The position numbers were made by a program, and so were the translations under genes. Below, piece after piece: positions 1-8,703 of a stretch of 64,000 nt of DNA. Below the pieces are notes generated by a model. It made no database searches. It was given only the letters and a program-made list of their open reading frames with translations, and was not told the DNA's origin. The stretch lies in assembly GCA_019217005.1 (NCBI GenBank), contig JAHBNG010000057.1:20065-84064 (forward strand). Direction: 5' to 3'. Numbering within the stretch: the stretch's first letter is position 1; every line of letters begins with the position of its first letter. This DNA is from Chloroflexi bacterium TSY (lineage in GTDB: Bacteria; Chloroflexota; Anaerolineae; Caldilineales; Caldilineaceae).

Positions 1-568
1 CGGCCTCGGGGCTTAATTTGCCGCTCAAGTAGCCATTCGACTCCTCTTCGTGCTTCGGCTGCCAGGGATCGAGCTTCAGCGCTTTTTGACCGGTTTCCAC
101 GATCGCTTTTGCGTGCTGGGCGGTCTCTTCGACCGACGATCTGTTCTTTGGGTGGCAATAGATGGGAATCCCCTCGCGTACCGGCCCGCCGAACAGCTCA
201 GATATCGGCAGTCCCAGGACCTTGCCGCGAATGTCCCAGAGCGCAATGTCGATGGCGCTGATCATGTTTGTGGTTAAGCCCCGTGACCCCATGTACGTGT
301 ACGCCCTGAAAATTTTGTGCCAGATCATTTCGATAAGCCGAGGGTCGTCACCCGCGATCAGGTCGCTTACATGTTTCAGGCCGGCGCAGATCGGGAGGGC
401 GCGTGGTGATTGGGCGGTGACCTCTCCCCAACCCGTAATGCCTTCATCTGTGTTGACTTCAACGAACAGATACTCGCGGAGGGCCCGAAGGTTTTTGCTG
501 TCATCGGCAGTGTCGAGGAACGGTGCTGGTGCCTCGATAAGCCACGGCGTGACCTTGGTGATTTTCAT
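1..568 (-). CDS. Mandelate racemase/muconate lactonizing enzyme family protein (3' end outside window)
   Basis: Translating the reverse strand from the ATG at 568 gives about 189 residues beginning MKITKVTPWLIEAP. They cover the N-terminal capping domain of the enolase superfamily and the start of the barrel. Recognisable stretches are NTDEGITGWGEVT, the AIDIALWDIRGKVLGLPISELFGG block that follows the capping domain in sugar-acid dehydratases and cycloisomerases, and a region nearing the first catalytic lysine (KALKLDPW). The catalytic metal ligands lie beyond the edge. Known members abstract the proton alpha to a carboxylate of a sugar acid. It sits downstream of, and in line with, the broken peptide ABC genes, so it was probably the last gene of that operon. 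The exact substrate cannot be told. Confidence 0.85.
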   Translation of the reverse strand, partial: MKITKVTPWLIEAPAPFLDTADDSKNLRALREYLFVEVNTDEGITGWGEVTAQSPRALPICAGLKHVSDLIAGDDPRLIEMIWHKIFRAYTYMGSRGLTTNMISAIDIALWDIRGKVLGLPISELFGGPVREGIPIYCHPKNRSSVEETAQHAKAIVETGQKALKLDPWQPKHEEESNGYLSGKLSPEA

Positions 569-656
569 CGCAGTGACTCCTGTATCACACTTGCGTCTAT
601 TGACGACCGACACTAGCGATGCCCTTTTATTCAGAGAACATCGTGGTAATAACAAA

Positions 657-1229
657 CTACTTTGGTAGGTTCGTCTGTAGTTGACCAATAAGAGCGTTCA
701 GAACTTCCTTGAACTTTTCGTTATTCACGATTGCTACCCGCTGCTGTTGGCCGCCGGAGAGTTGGTGGGGATAACGATCCATGAGCGCTTCTGGTGTTGG
801 CAGCCGAACCTGGCTCAATAATTCTATCGTGCGCGGCGAGCGCTCCCGGGGGCTAAGCGACGAATGCAAGCGCAGCGCATCGGCGAACTGGGTGCCGATA
901 CGGATGGTTGGCGTCAAGGGGTTTCCTGCATTTTGGGGGATCAACGCGATTTGCTTGCCGCGCAGGGCCTCGAGTTCACACTCGCTCAGTTGGTACAAAT
1001 CGGTCTTGTGAAACTTTACGCTGCCGCCCAGCAACTCACTCCCCGAACGCAAATAGCCCATCATTGACAGCGCCACGGTGCTCTTGCTGCTGCCGCTTTC
1101 CCCAACCAGGCCGATGGTCTTGCCCGGCACAATAGACAGGTCAATCTGGCGCAGTACCTGGACAATGTCGCCGGCCCGGTTACGATAGCCGATGGATAGA
1201 TTCTCGATTTCGATGATTGGATTATTCAA
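657..1229 (-). pseudogene. Truncated peptide/nickel ABC transporter ATP-binding protein (DppD/OppD type)
   Basis: 190 residues matching the first two thirds of an oligopeptide ABC ATPase. The Walker A motif reads GESGSSKST where GESGSGKST is expected, followed by the Q-loop region (IALIPQNAGNPLTP) and the signature LSGGQQQRVAI. Right after the signature the protein switches to an unrelated tail (NNEKFKEVLNALIG...), so Walker B, the H-loop and the C-terminal domain are missing. The start is TTG at 1229, directly after the stop of the upstream permease (TAGTTG), with AAGGAG just before it, so the two genes were translationally coupled. Deletion at about 725 and the Ser-for-Gly change both argue that it is non-functional. 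Confidence 0.85.
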
Positions 1230-1320
1230 CTAGATTGGCGCTCCTTGTGAGCGGTCCAGGCCGGTCACCTTGGCCAGGGCATCGGCGGTTAGATTAATGG
1301 CAATGACGAGTGAACTCAGG

Positions 1321-1480
1321 TTGACATACTCCCCATAGCTAAAGCGAGGGGATTCTAGGGTCAAGCAGCGAGTGCCCGCAACGTGACAGCAGTCACGCCG
1401 GGTCTTACATCGCCTAGCCTATGGGAAGATGCCCCTTCCCGTTCAATATTTAGGGCGGCGTTCTGGTCGCGGTCGTGGAT
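1321..1480 (-). ncRNA. Predicted omega/re-RNA region of the TnpB element
   Basis: In TnpB systems the guide RNA scaffold overlaps the 3' end of tnpB and the right end of the element, and the guide is the flanking DNA. Here the scaffold would run through the end of tnpB to the right-end stem at about 1325-1345. The guide would begin CTGAGTTCACTCG at 1320 going down and lies in the dppC remnant. The span is inferred by family analogy; only the right-end stem is seen directly. Confidence 0.4.
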
Positions 1481-2518
1481 GACGCCACAAGCAACACAGA
1501 TCCAGCGCCGCTCGCTTAAATCAAGGTCTTGATAGAGATGACCACAAGCAGAGCAAGTCTTGCTCGAGGGAAAGAACCGATCGACGTATCCAACGAGTTT
1601 GCCTTTGCACTGGGCCACATATTCAAGAATGGCCATGAACTCGCTGCGCGCTAGGTCGCCTATCTTGCGACCCCACAAGGCTTGCATTCCCTTCATGGTC
1701 AAGTCTTCAAAAAAGAGACAGTCGTATCTGTCTGTCAGAGTATGTGCCAGCTTAAAGAACCAGTCACGGCGCTGGTTGACAATTTTCCAGTGGATACGGG
1801 CAACCTTTGCCTTGGCTTTGTGCCAACCACGAGAGAACTTGACCTTGCGCGACAATTCACACTGAGCCTGTTTCAACTGGTCAAGAGACTGTTTGAGAAA
1901 AAGCGGCGAATCGATGGCGCTTCCATCCGATGCGGTCAAGAAGGTTTTGAGACCGAAATCAAAGCCAGCGGAGATGTGACCCTGCCTGTTGGGGAGTTCG
2001 ATTTCTTCTTGAACGACAAAATAGAGATAGCAGTCACCAAGCGAATCGCGCTTGATGGTGACGGTCTTGACAGTGGCTGGAATCTCACGCGATTTGCTGA
2101 ATTTATAGATGCGGCCTTGGATGCGAATTCGATTGCCGCCAAGCAGTTTCCAGCCAGCTTGTTTCAACGTGAAGCTCGTGTACTTCTTGACTTTTTTGAA
2201 CTGGGGCGGCGCAGTCTTGATGCCCGCTTTCAGATTGCGAAAGAAGAGCTTGTACGCCCGGTCGATGCGCTGCACGATATCTTGAATTGCCTGAGAGCCA
2301 ACCAGATTCCAAAACGCATATTTGTCCAGTTTCTTAAGCTTGGTGATGTGCTTCATCAACTGGTTGGCGTTCAAATGTTTGCCTGTTAAGCGATAGTATC
2401 GACGATGCAGCGCAATACAATGGTTGTAGATGATGCCCGCCACGTCAATCTGCTGGTGCAGATGCTTATTCTGTTTGCTGCGATAGAGCTTATATTTGTA
2501 GGTGCGGGTGATGACCAT
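1361..2518 (-). CDS. tnpB: TnpB, RNA-guided DNA endonuclease of IS200/IS605 elements
   Basis: 385 residues, intact. RuvC-like acidic residues are visible as Asp187 (GFDFGLK), Glu271 (LFFEDLTMKGM) and Asp349/Asp351 (HDRDQNAALNI). A zinc ribbon is formed by CSAC at 322-325 and CVAC at 341-344. The N-terminus (RTYKYKLYRSKQNK) is the usual OrfB start. TnpB proteins use a short RNA made from the element's 3' end to cut matching DNA next to a target-adjacent motif, which favours retention of the element. A good extended -10 (TGCTATAAT, reverse strand, at 2563-2568) lies about 45 bases upstream of the start codon at 2518. All catalytic residues are kept, so the enzyme may be active. Confidence 0.95.
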   Translation of the reverse strand: MVITRTYKYKLYRSKQNKHLHQQIDVAGIIYNHCIALHRRYYRLTGKHLNANQLMKHITKLKKLDKYAFWNLVGSQAIQDIVQRIDRAYKLFFRNLKAGIKTAPPQFKKVKKYTSFTLKQAGWKLLGGNRIRIQGRIYKFSKSREIPATVKTVTIKRDSLGDCYLYFVVQEEIELPNRQGHISAGFDFGLKTFLTASDGSAIDSPLFLKQSLDQLKQAQCELSRKVKFSRGWHKAKAKVARIHWKIVNQRRDWFFKLAHTLTDRYDCLFFEDLTMKGMQALWGRKIGDLARSEFMAILEYVAQCKGKLVGYVDRFFPSSKTCSACGHLYQDLDLSERRWICVACGVIHDRDQNAALNIEREGASSHRLGDVRPGVTAVTLRALAA

Positions 2519-2562
2519 CTTCTACCAATTGGCAATGTCTTTGTGTTGTGGTTGCGACTCAC

Positions 2563-2568
2563 ATTATA
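2563..2568 (-). promoter_or_regulatory. tnpB: -10 element of the tnpB promoter
   Basis: TATAAT on the reverse strand, preceded by TGC as in an extended -10. A -35 at standard spacing is not obvious. It lies about 45 bases before the tnpB start codon. Confidence 0.45.
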
Positions 2569-2656
2569 GCACATTTGTTTTGTTTGAGATGTTTCAAAAT
2601 TCTGTTAGTCGGGAGTGGTTCGCCCTGACCAAAGGTCAGCCAGAAGGGGAAATTTC

Positions 2657-2683
2657 ATCCCCGTAGATAAATCCGGGGGCTTT
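2657..2683 (-). repeat. Second IS605-like right-end stem, orphan
   Basis: On the reverse strand AAAGCCCCCGGATTTATC is followed by TACGGGGAT. This has the same layout as the TnpB right end (a C-run, TTTA plus a few bases, then a G-run). It lies between the dppC remnant and the tnpB element, with no second tnpB. It could be the scar of a related element that was lost. Confidence 0.35.
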
Positions 2684-2947
2684 CATTTTCCCCCTCTGGA
2701 CTCCCCCGTTTTAGGTAAACCAAAGCCCAGGAAGGATAGCGAGGCGAAGCCCAAGCAGCATCCAGGACCAATTCATCGCCCCTTCAACCAGCACAATATC
2801 CATCACATTGGGTAGCAGTTCCCGTCGTAATATGGTTCACTTGCTTTCGCCCCGTGCGCGCCGCCACAAAAAAATCACGCGCCACAAAACCAAGGGTGGC
2901 ATTTCTGATAACACGTACGACGCCAAAGCCGTTAAAGAAGCCTAGGG

Positions 2948-4568
2948 TTAATACTACTGTGCATCAAGTAAAGGCTCGATAATGTTCGATTTTTGCACAA
3001 GATAATGCGAGCGTTTAGCGGAAGCAAGACGACGTTGCTTGTAGCGAAGGCGCTCGATAGTCTCAGCGAGTGTCAAGACAGGTTTAGGCAGAACGGCATG
3101 GAGAAGTTCAACAACCTGTGGCAAAGTGAGAGCGGGGGCATCATATTTGAGGAAAAACTGAGAACGAGCCAAGAAACCAAAGGCCAAAATGACTAAGGTC
3201 ATATGATGATGCCAACCGAGCCAACTGCGAGTTTCATATTCGTTGAGTCCGAGAAACTGCTTGGCTTGTTCAAAAATGGTTTCAATGGGCCAACGCAAAG
3301 CAGAAACAGTGGCGAAGTCATCCAAGGAAGTCTCAAGGGGTGCATTGGAGAGAAAGTATTGCAGAGAGCAATCGGGATTGCGGCGGACGATGAGCCAGAG
3401 AGCAGAACCGGGGAGCCCATTGCGGACAGAGACAATGCGGCGACAAGCAATGGAAGCAACGATGAAGCCCTTGGAGCCCTCTTTGAGAACATGCTGTTGC
3501 CACTCATGCTCCTGGAAGGTGTCAGCGAGTTGAGCAACGGTGAGAGGCGTAGGTTCACCAGGCCGGACGCGGAGCTTGGAAGCTTTGCGCCCGCGTCCAG
3601 ATGATGCGGGCAGATAGGTCTGGGGGCTGGAGGTCCAGACACGAGTCTCTTTGGGCACTTCAGCAAAGTAGCTGTAAGCGGTTTGGCCATCAATGCAGTC
3701 AAGCAGATGAGTATCTTTGCCAAAGGCTTCATCCATAGTGATCCAGCGGATGGGCAACGCACCCAGGGCGTGCGTCTGCTCAATCATGGACCAAGCCAAT
3801 TCATTTTTTGTTTGGAAGGTCAGGTCAGTGGGAAGACCGGTTTTGTACCGCTTCTCTGCATACTCATCACTAAACCATTCTTGGGGGATATACAACCGAC
3901 AGTTCAGTAAGGTATAGCCATGAGAGCTATTATATCCCAGGAAGACTCCGGCTTGACAGTTGGCGATCTTGCCCAGTTCGCCACACCGCTGCCGCTTGAC
4001 GCCCACTGACTCTTCTCCTTGCTTGGGAATGTCGCTCCCATCCAGGAGTAAGACGCCATTTGCGTCTCCCAACAACTCACCTGTCTGTCGAGTATGTTCC
4101 GCCAGCATCGCTTCACCGCTCCAGCGGCTCTGACCCACAAAGCTTTGCAGGGGGGCGTACACCCGATTCTCCTACTGTCGCCAGCGCGATGTTCTCGGCC
4201 GATTTGCGTTTGATTTCGGGGTCTAACAAGCCTCGCATGTAGTGGTACGCATGCTCTCTCTGAGCCACATGGCTGAAGTATGGACTATATATGGCATGAT
4301 ACTCCTGGAGTTGGTCGGCCAGTGCCGCCAGTTGCTCTTCTGTCAGTTCCAGCAGCGGCGGGCTTTCCAGTTGGCTGTAGTCATATTGATTGACTGCTTG
4401 AGCAAGTTTCATCTTGATTTCCTTTCATCGAAGACTGCTTCATTTTATTGGCTCTTCAGTCTATCTCATTTTTCCTTTGCATTCTGTTTGCGTTTTGTTA
4501 GCAATATGCCCAGAAATATAACGAATTTCCTTTGTGTTTCACAATATATTGCTGCACAGTAGTATTAA
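2948..4568 (-). mobile_element. IS701-type insertion sequence, copy A
   Basis: Terminal inverted repeats TAATACTACTGTGCA (left end) and its complement (right end, 4553-4566) bound about 1.6 kb. TTAA stands at both outer edges and is the duplicated target: deleting the element plus one TTAA restores an unbroken dppC reading frame. The same element recurs at 62085-63692 with the same ends and the same TTAA target. Confidence 0.9.
2954..4412 (-). pseudogene. IS701-family transposase, copy A, frameshifted
   Basis: The start is ATG at 4412 (MKLAQAVNQYDYSQL). The protein carries the family block LLDGSDIPKQGEESVGVKRQ with the first catalytic Asp, TMDEAFGKD, and the C-terminal WPIETIFEQAKQFLGLNEYE with the catalytic Glu. 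Extra bases near 4150-4165 (a run of six G, and CCC for CC) shift the frame between VGES and VYALQSF; the rest, 402 residues, reads through. Copy B reads through this junction but is broken elsewhere, so the original protein can be rebuilt from both copies at about 484 residues. Confidence 0.9.
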
Positions 4569-5085
4569 GATAAAGGTCACGATTTCGGTTCCGAAGCTGA
4601 TGATTAGCAAGAGCATGACAAAACCGGGCAGCGACTGCACGGTATCCAGGAGGCGCATGGCAATATCATCGAACAGGCCACCCACAAGACCAATAAACAT
4701 GCCGACAATCGTCCCCCATACGACTGTCAAGGCGACAGCACCAATCGTCACGGCCAGGGCAACTCGGCCGCCAACCGTGGTCCGCGACAGGACATCCCGG
4801 GCCAAGTGGTCGCGGCCAAAGGGATTCTCGCGCGAAGGCGCTTCGGGTCGCGTCCCGACGGATGAATGGGCCATTTCATTGGGGTCATAGGGGACGAGTA
4901 GCGGTGAAAAAGCAGCCAGCAAGAGGTGGAAGGTTAACAGTGCAATCCCAATCTGGCCCGACTTTGTGCGAAGCATACCCATTGATGTTTCTCCTTGTTG
5001 TTGAATAAGAAAAATCGGGTGAGCGAGTTTGCGAAACAGATAAGGAAGCCAGCGGCATTTGTAAAATAGCCCCTGCTTGTGACAC

Positions 5086-5114
5086 TGGACATATCCATGT
5101 GGGAACAGTATAAT
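5086..5114 (+). promoter_or_regulatory. Promoter of the sugar ABC operon
   Basis: TGGACA at 5086-5091, a 17-base spacer, then TATAAT at 5109-5114. This is close to the sigma-70-type consensus. The start codon at 5230 is about 110 bases downstream, leaving room for a leader or operator. No clear operator palindrome was seen. Confidence 0.55.
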
Positions 5115-5229
5115 GATTCTACACGCAAAAAGTCTCCCAACTTCCCATTAATCTGAGAGACCCTTCTTTGCGCCATTGGTATCAGTCAGTGGTTAACGAC
5201 TGCGATATGAAATTGGAGGTGTTGCGATA

Positions 5230-6186
5230 ATGACGGTCGCTGCTCGCGTCCCAGCCGACAAATCACCGCCACGACCCACTATTTTTAATCCCTATCAATA
5301 TGCACATCGGCGTCGCGAGGCGCTGTGGGGTGTACTGTTTGCCGTGCCTTGGCTGCTTGGGCTGCTAGTCTTTGTGCTCGGACCAATCCTGGTCTCGCTC
5401 TACCTTAGCCTGTCTAAGTATGACATTATTCGCCCGCCGCAACTCATTGGTCTTGACAACTATGTACGCGCCTTTACCGAGGACGAACTCTTCTGGTCAT
5501 CGTTAGGGCGAACGTTTCGCTATGCATTGGTCGTTGTACCGTTGGGAACGGCTGGGTCTTTGGGGCTGGCCATGCTCCTAAACCAAGGCGTGCGTGCCAC
5601 GAATTTTTTCCGGACCCTCTACTTCCTTCCCCATCTAACTCCAGTGGTAGCAATGGCCCTGCTTTGGAAGTGGCTAATGCATCCATCTATTGGGCCAATC
5701 AATTATTCTTTGAGTTTGATAGGCATTGATGGACCGGGCTGGTTGACCAACCCAAACTGGGCACTGACATCTGTCATCATTATCAGCCTGTGGGCCTATT
5801 TGGGTGGCAATACCATGCTCATCTTTCTCGCGGGGCTACAAGGCGTCCCGCAGGAACTGTACGATGCGGCCCTTGTTGATGGGGCGGGTGCCTGGCAGAA
5901 GTTTCGCAACGTGACCTTGCCGTTGATTTCGCCAACGCTCTTCTTCAACCTGATCATCGGCGTCATTGGCGCACTCAAAGTCTTTGCATTGGCATATGTG
6001 GCCACCCAAGGCGGCCCAAATTGGGCAACGTGGTTCTATGCGCTGCACCTCTATCGCTGGTCGTTTGAGTACTTCGACATGGGATACGGCGCAGCCTTGG
6101 CCTGGATCTTTGCCGCGATCTTGATTGTACTCACGTTCATTCAGTTTCGTTTTGCCAATCGCTGGGTTCACTACGAAGGAGGATAG
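5230..6186 (+). CDS. Sugar ABC transporter permease, MalF/UgpA type
   Basis: 318 residues with about six membrane segments. The first is PWLLGLLVFVLGPILVSLYL after a 40-residue cytoplasmic tail. The cytoplasmic EAA-like loop YDAALVDGAGAWQKFRNVTLP, which docks on the ATPase, is present near residue 217. GGAGGT precedes the ATG at 5230. It pairs with the next gene to form the membrane channel of a carbohydrate importer, and ends 8 bases before it. No ATPase gene is in the operon, so a shared MsmK/UgpC-type ATPase elsewhere is likely. The substrate is not evident; the nearby sulfatase and sugar-acid genes only hint at complex carbohydrates. Confidence 0.95.
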   Translation: MTVAARVPADKSPPRPTIFNPYQYAHRRREALWGVLFAVPWLLGLLVFVLGPILVSLYLSLSKYDIIRPPQLIGLDNYVRAFTEDELFWSSLGRTFRYALVVVPLGTAGSLGLAMLLNQGVRATNFFRTLYFLPHLTPVVAMALLWKWLMHPSIGPINYSLSLIGIDGPGWLTNPNWALTSVIIISLWAYLGGNTMLIFLAGLQGVPQELYDAALVDGAGAWQKFRNVTLPLISPTLFFNLIIGVIGALKVFALAYVATQGGPNWATWFYALHLYRWSFEYFDMGYGAALAWIFAAILIVLTFIQFRFANRWVHYEGG

Positions 6187-6194
6187 ACGTACGC

Positions 6195-7112
6195 ATGGCG
6201 ACAGAGATCTCAACGCAACCTAATGTTCTCTCAGGACCGCAGGCGCAAAAAGGTCGTAGTATTCGCATACAACGCCGTAGAGCAAACGTAGCGTTATATA
6301 CTGCTATGATAGTGCTTGGCATCCTCTTCATGTTTCCCTGGTTCTGGACGTTGAGTACTTCGTTCAAAAAACCGTCAGAGCTGTACATCTTTCCACCCCT
6401 GTGGATTCCGGAAAGCCTACGCTACGAAAACTACGGTACTGTCTTTGAAGAGGTTCCGTTCGGTCTCTGGTATTGGAACTCGACAGTGGTCGTGGCGCTC
6501 TTTACCCTGGGAATTGTGTTGTCCGCGACACTGGTGGCCTATTCGTTCGCCCGTTTCCGCTGGCCTGGACGGGATGTGGTTTTCGCCATTACGTTGGGAA
6601 CCATGATGCTGCCCACCGAGGTGACGCTCATCCCCAAGTATATCTTATTCAAGGAATTGGGATGGTTGAATACGGTGAAGCCACTGTGGATTCCGGCCTG
6701 GTTTGGTGGCGGTGCGTTTGCCATCTTCCTGTTGCGCCAATTCATCATGAGCCTGCCGCGCGAATTTGATGAAGCTGCGACAATCGATGGAGCTAACCCG
6801 TGGCAGGTGCTGGTTCACGTGTTGCTCCCACTCATGAAACCTGTGCTGGCTACGGTGGCTGTGATCCACTTTATCTGGTCCTGGAACGATTTTCTGGACC
6901 CGTTGATTTATCTGGCATCGCCAGAAAAGTTTACGCTGGCCCTGGGCCTGCGCTATTTTGACGTGACGCCAGGCCAGATGTCCCCTGGTGTGCCGACAGA
7001 ACATCTGCTCATGGCGTCGGTTGTGATGTCCACGATTCCCATTATTCTGTTGTTTTTTGCCGCGCAGAAATACTTCGTGCAAGGAATTGTGATGTCGGGG
7101 TTGAAGGGATAA
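6195..7112 (+). CDS. Sugar ABC transporter permease, MalG/UgpE type
   Basis: 305 residues. An N-terminal membrane segment (MIVLGILFMFPWFWTLSTS) is followed by TSFKKPSELYIFPPLWIP, typical of the second permease of this class. The EAA loop FDEAATIDGANPWQVLVHVLLP lies near residue 190 and the protein ends VQGIVMSGLKG, the usual family terminus. AAGGAGG overlaps the stop codon of the previous permease, so the two are translated together. It is the partner of the protein at 5230-6186 and is intact. Confidence 0.95.
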   Translation: MATEISTQPNVLSGPQAQKGRSIRIQRRRANVALYTAMIVLGILFMFPWFWTLSTSFKKPSELYIFPPLWIPESLRYENYGTVFEEVPFGLWYWNSTVVVALFTLGIVLSATLVAYSFARFRWPGRDVVFAITLGTMMLPTEVTLIPKYILFKELGWLNTVKPLWIPAWFGGGAFAIFLLRQFIMSLPREFDEAATIDGANPWQVLVHVLLPLMKPVLATVAVIHFIWSWNDFLDPLIYLASPEKFTLALGLRYFDVTPGQMSPGVPTEHLLMASVVMSTIPIILLFFAAQKYFVQGIVMSGLKG

Positions 7113-7241
7113 AAGTTGCAGAGTCGTAGGGTTGTGTAGAATTCGACCAACTATTTCGCAACCTTGTCACGTTGCAACTTTGCCACTTTGCTTCACCTTG
7201 CCACCTTTTTCAATTACTGTAATTCAAAGAGGAGAAACCAC

Positions 7242-8603
7242 ATGACCAAACAGAAACTCAGTCGTCGTTCAGTGTTGAAGTTGTTCGGGGTTGGAAGTGC
7301 AAGCGTTGCCCTGGCCGCCTGTGCTGCGCCCGTGGCCCAAGCCCCCAGTGGAGAAGGCGCAGCTCAGCCGGGAGAAGAAGGCGTTGTTTTACGCTACATG
7401 GAACGAGCGGGGACATTGGGGGAGTTTATGCGTCACGGTAGCCGCATCTATGAAGAGCAGAATCCGGGCATCACCGTGCAGAATGAAAGCACTGGTTGGG
7501 GTGACTTGACGTCCAAGGTGCCAACTTTTGTCGCCGCCGGCACCATGGCTGATCTTGCCTTTCAGCACAATGCCTTCATGCTGCCCGAACTAGCCAAGAA
7601 GGGTGCATGGATGGAAGTGACGCCGATGGCAGAGGGTGATGGACACGATTTTGGCATCTACTATCCCTTTGCAGTCGAGGCACTCAAGTTGGGGCCTGAA
7701 GATGAAATGGTTGCCATGCCCATGGGTATTCATTTTGGTGAAAACGATGTGATGTGGAATGTGGAGATGCTCCAAGAACTCGATGTGCCTGAGCCAACAC
7801 CCGATATGGCTCTAGATGAGTTTACCGACCTACTGATTACCATTCAAGAGAAGTTGCCCGAAGGCAGCTTTGCTGGGTACTTCTCAAATAGCATTTGGGG
7901 CATGGAGGCGCACTCCCGCTCGTTTGGTGGCCACATTATTGATAACACGCGTACCCAATGTGGTCTCAACTTGCCAGAAACAGTCGATGCACACCAGTGG
8001 CTCATCAACCTGATTCACGATCACAAGGTCGTCCCCACACGCGATGACGTGCTGGAAAATCATAAATCCATGTTCTACACCGGCTTACTCGCCATTGATT
8101 CCAATACTGCACCAAATGTGTGGGTTGGCTTCCAGCAGGCAACCGAGGGGCGCTTCACACTGGGACACATGGTTTGGCCTCACGGCGGTGATACAACCGC
8201 CGGCATCACCCCCAGCGTAGATGCCACCGTCATCTTCGGAGAGACCCAGTATCCTGATGAGTCCTGGGGGCTGGCCAAGATGATTTCGTCATTTGAGATT
8301 TCCAAGTGGGCGGCCGTTTCTGAGAATCACATGACCCCTGGAGCCGTTATCGATGCCTGGCACGACGCCGAAGTTTGGGAAGAGAATCCACCCTACAAGA
8401 ATCTCGCCGAAGTTTGGGACACGCTCACTACGGACGACTTTGGCAGCGTGCCTGTACCAGCCAACACGCGCAAAGGCGAATTTTGGGATCTCTACAACAA
8501 CGAGTGGCCCGCTATGCGTGAGGGAGACAAAGAGTTCAGCGAAGGCAATATCAATGCCTTGCATGATGATTTGCAGGCGATCATGGACAAGCCATTGCCG
8601 TAA
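7242..8603 (+). CDS. Sugar ABC transporter substrate-binding lipoprotein, Tat-type signal
   Basis: 453 residues starting at ATG 7242 (AGGAGA just upstream); a longer open frame to 7164 lacks a ribosome site. The signal peptide reads SRRSVLKLFGVGSASVALAAC, with twin arginines followed by a lipobox cysteine, then a low-complexity Gly/Ala/Pro/Glu linker. The mature part is an extracellular solute-binding fold of the family-1 sugar type (ITVQNESTGWGDLTSKVPTF near its start). It captures the ligand outside the membrane and delivers it to the two permeases just upstream. A 130-base spacer separates it from them, as is common when the binding protein is made in excess. Confidence 0.93.
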   Translation: MTKQKLSRRSVLKLFGVGSASVALAACAAPVAQAPSGEGAAQPGEEGVVLRYMERAGTLGEFMRHGSRIYEEQNPGITVQNESTGWGDLTSKVPTFVAAGTMADLAFQHNAFMLPELAKKGAWMEVTPMAEGDGHDFGIYYPFAVEALKLGPEDEMVAMPMGIHFGENDVMWNVEMLQELDVPEPTPDMALDEFTDLLITIQEKLPEGSFAGYFSNSIWGMEAHSRSFGGHIIDNTRTQCGLNLPETVDAHQWLINLIHDHKVVPTRDDVLENHKSMFYTGLLAIDSNTAPNVWVGFQQATEGRFTLGHMVWPHGGDTTAGITPSVDATVIFGETQYPDESWGLAKMISSFEISKWAAVSENHMTPGAVIDAWHDAEVWEENPPYKNLAEVWDTLTTDDFGSVPVPANTRKGEFWDLYNNEWPAMREGDKEFSEGNINALHDDLQAIMDKPLP

Positions 8604-8608
8604 GAAAT

Positions 8609-8650
8609 TTAGAGATTGGAGATTGTATGAGTCTAATCTCCAATCTCTAA
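8609..8650 (+). terminator. Inverted repeat ending the sugar ABC operon
   Basis: A perfect 16-base inverted repeat, TTAGAGATTGGAGATT, with a 10-base loop, begins 6 bases after the stop codon. No T-run follows, so it may be an RNA-stabilising hairpin rather than a classical terminator. Confidence 0.55.
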
Positions 8651-8703
8651 TCCACTGACAACCATCGGTTTTTCGGGATCAAACGGAATTAAATTTCTAT
8701 TCT

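Larger units (their letters stand above)
1321..2640 (-). mobile_element. IS200/IS605-type element carrying only tnpB
   Basis: The right end, just after tnpB, is a stem typical of this group: CCCCTCGC-TTTAGCTA-TGGGG followed by AGTATGTCAAC at about 1321. The left end is less certain. A perfect hairpin CTGACC-AAA-GGTCAG lies at 2625-2639 upstream of tnpB and is the best candidate for the left-end structure. No tnpA transposase is present, so movement would need a tnpA elsewhere. The element lies inside the dppC remnant. It makes no target duplication, as expected for the family, so the left boundary cannot be fixed from the sequence alone. Confidence 0.75.
1230..4982 (-). pseudogene. Peptide ABC transporter permease (DppC type) split by two insertion elements
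   Basis: The 5' part (4982 down to 4569) encodes a DppC-like N-terminus: a first membrane segment, PFGRDHLARDVLSR, and the EAA-domain lead-in GTIVGMFIGLVGG. It is cut by an IS701-type element at a TTAA. Removing the element and one TTAA restores the frame across the junction (SFGTEIVTFILTLGFFNGFG). The next part (2947 down to about 2685) continues VRVIRNATLGFVARDFFVAAR, then shows two single-base frameshifts around RRELLPNVMDIVLVEGAM and FASLSFLGFGLP. A TnpB element follows, and the gene's likely end (LSSLVIAINLTADALAKVTG) resumes at 1320 and stops at 1230. AAGGAG precedes the ATG at 4982. Identification of the last segment is an inference from position and pattern. Confidence 0.78.

Noticed and set aside
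1682..2389. A 235-codon plus-strand frame across the tnpB gene.
   Set aside because: It is antisense to tnpB, which has all its family motifs; the frame has no recognisable protein content.
3203..3604. Plus-strand frames of 96-133 codons within the IS701 copies, repeated at 62340.
   Set aside because: They are antisense shadows of the transposase and repeat only because the IS repeats.
4983..5229. Minus-strand frames upstream of the dppC remnant were checked for a dppB gene.
   Set aside because: No membrane segments or DppB motifs; the stretch instead holds the promoter of the plus-strand operon.
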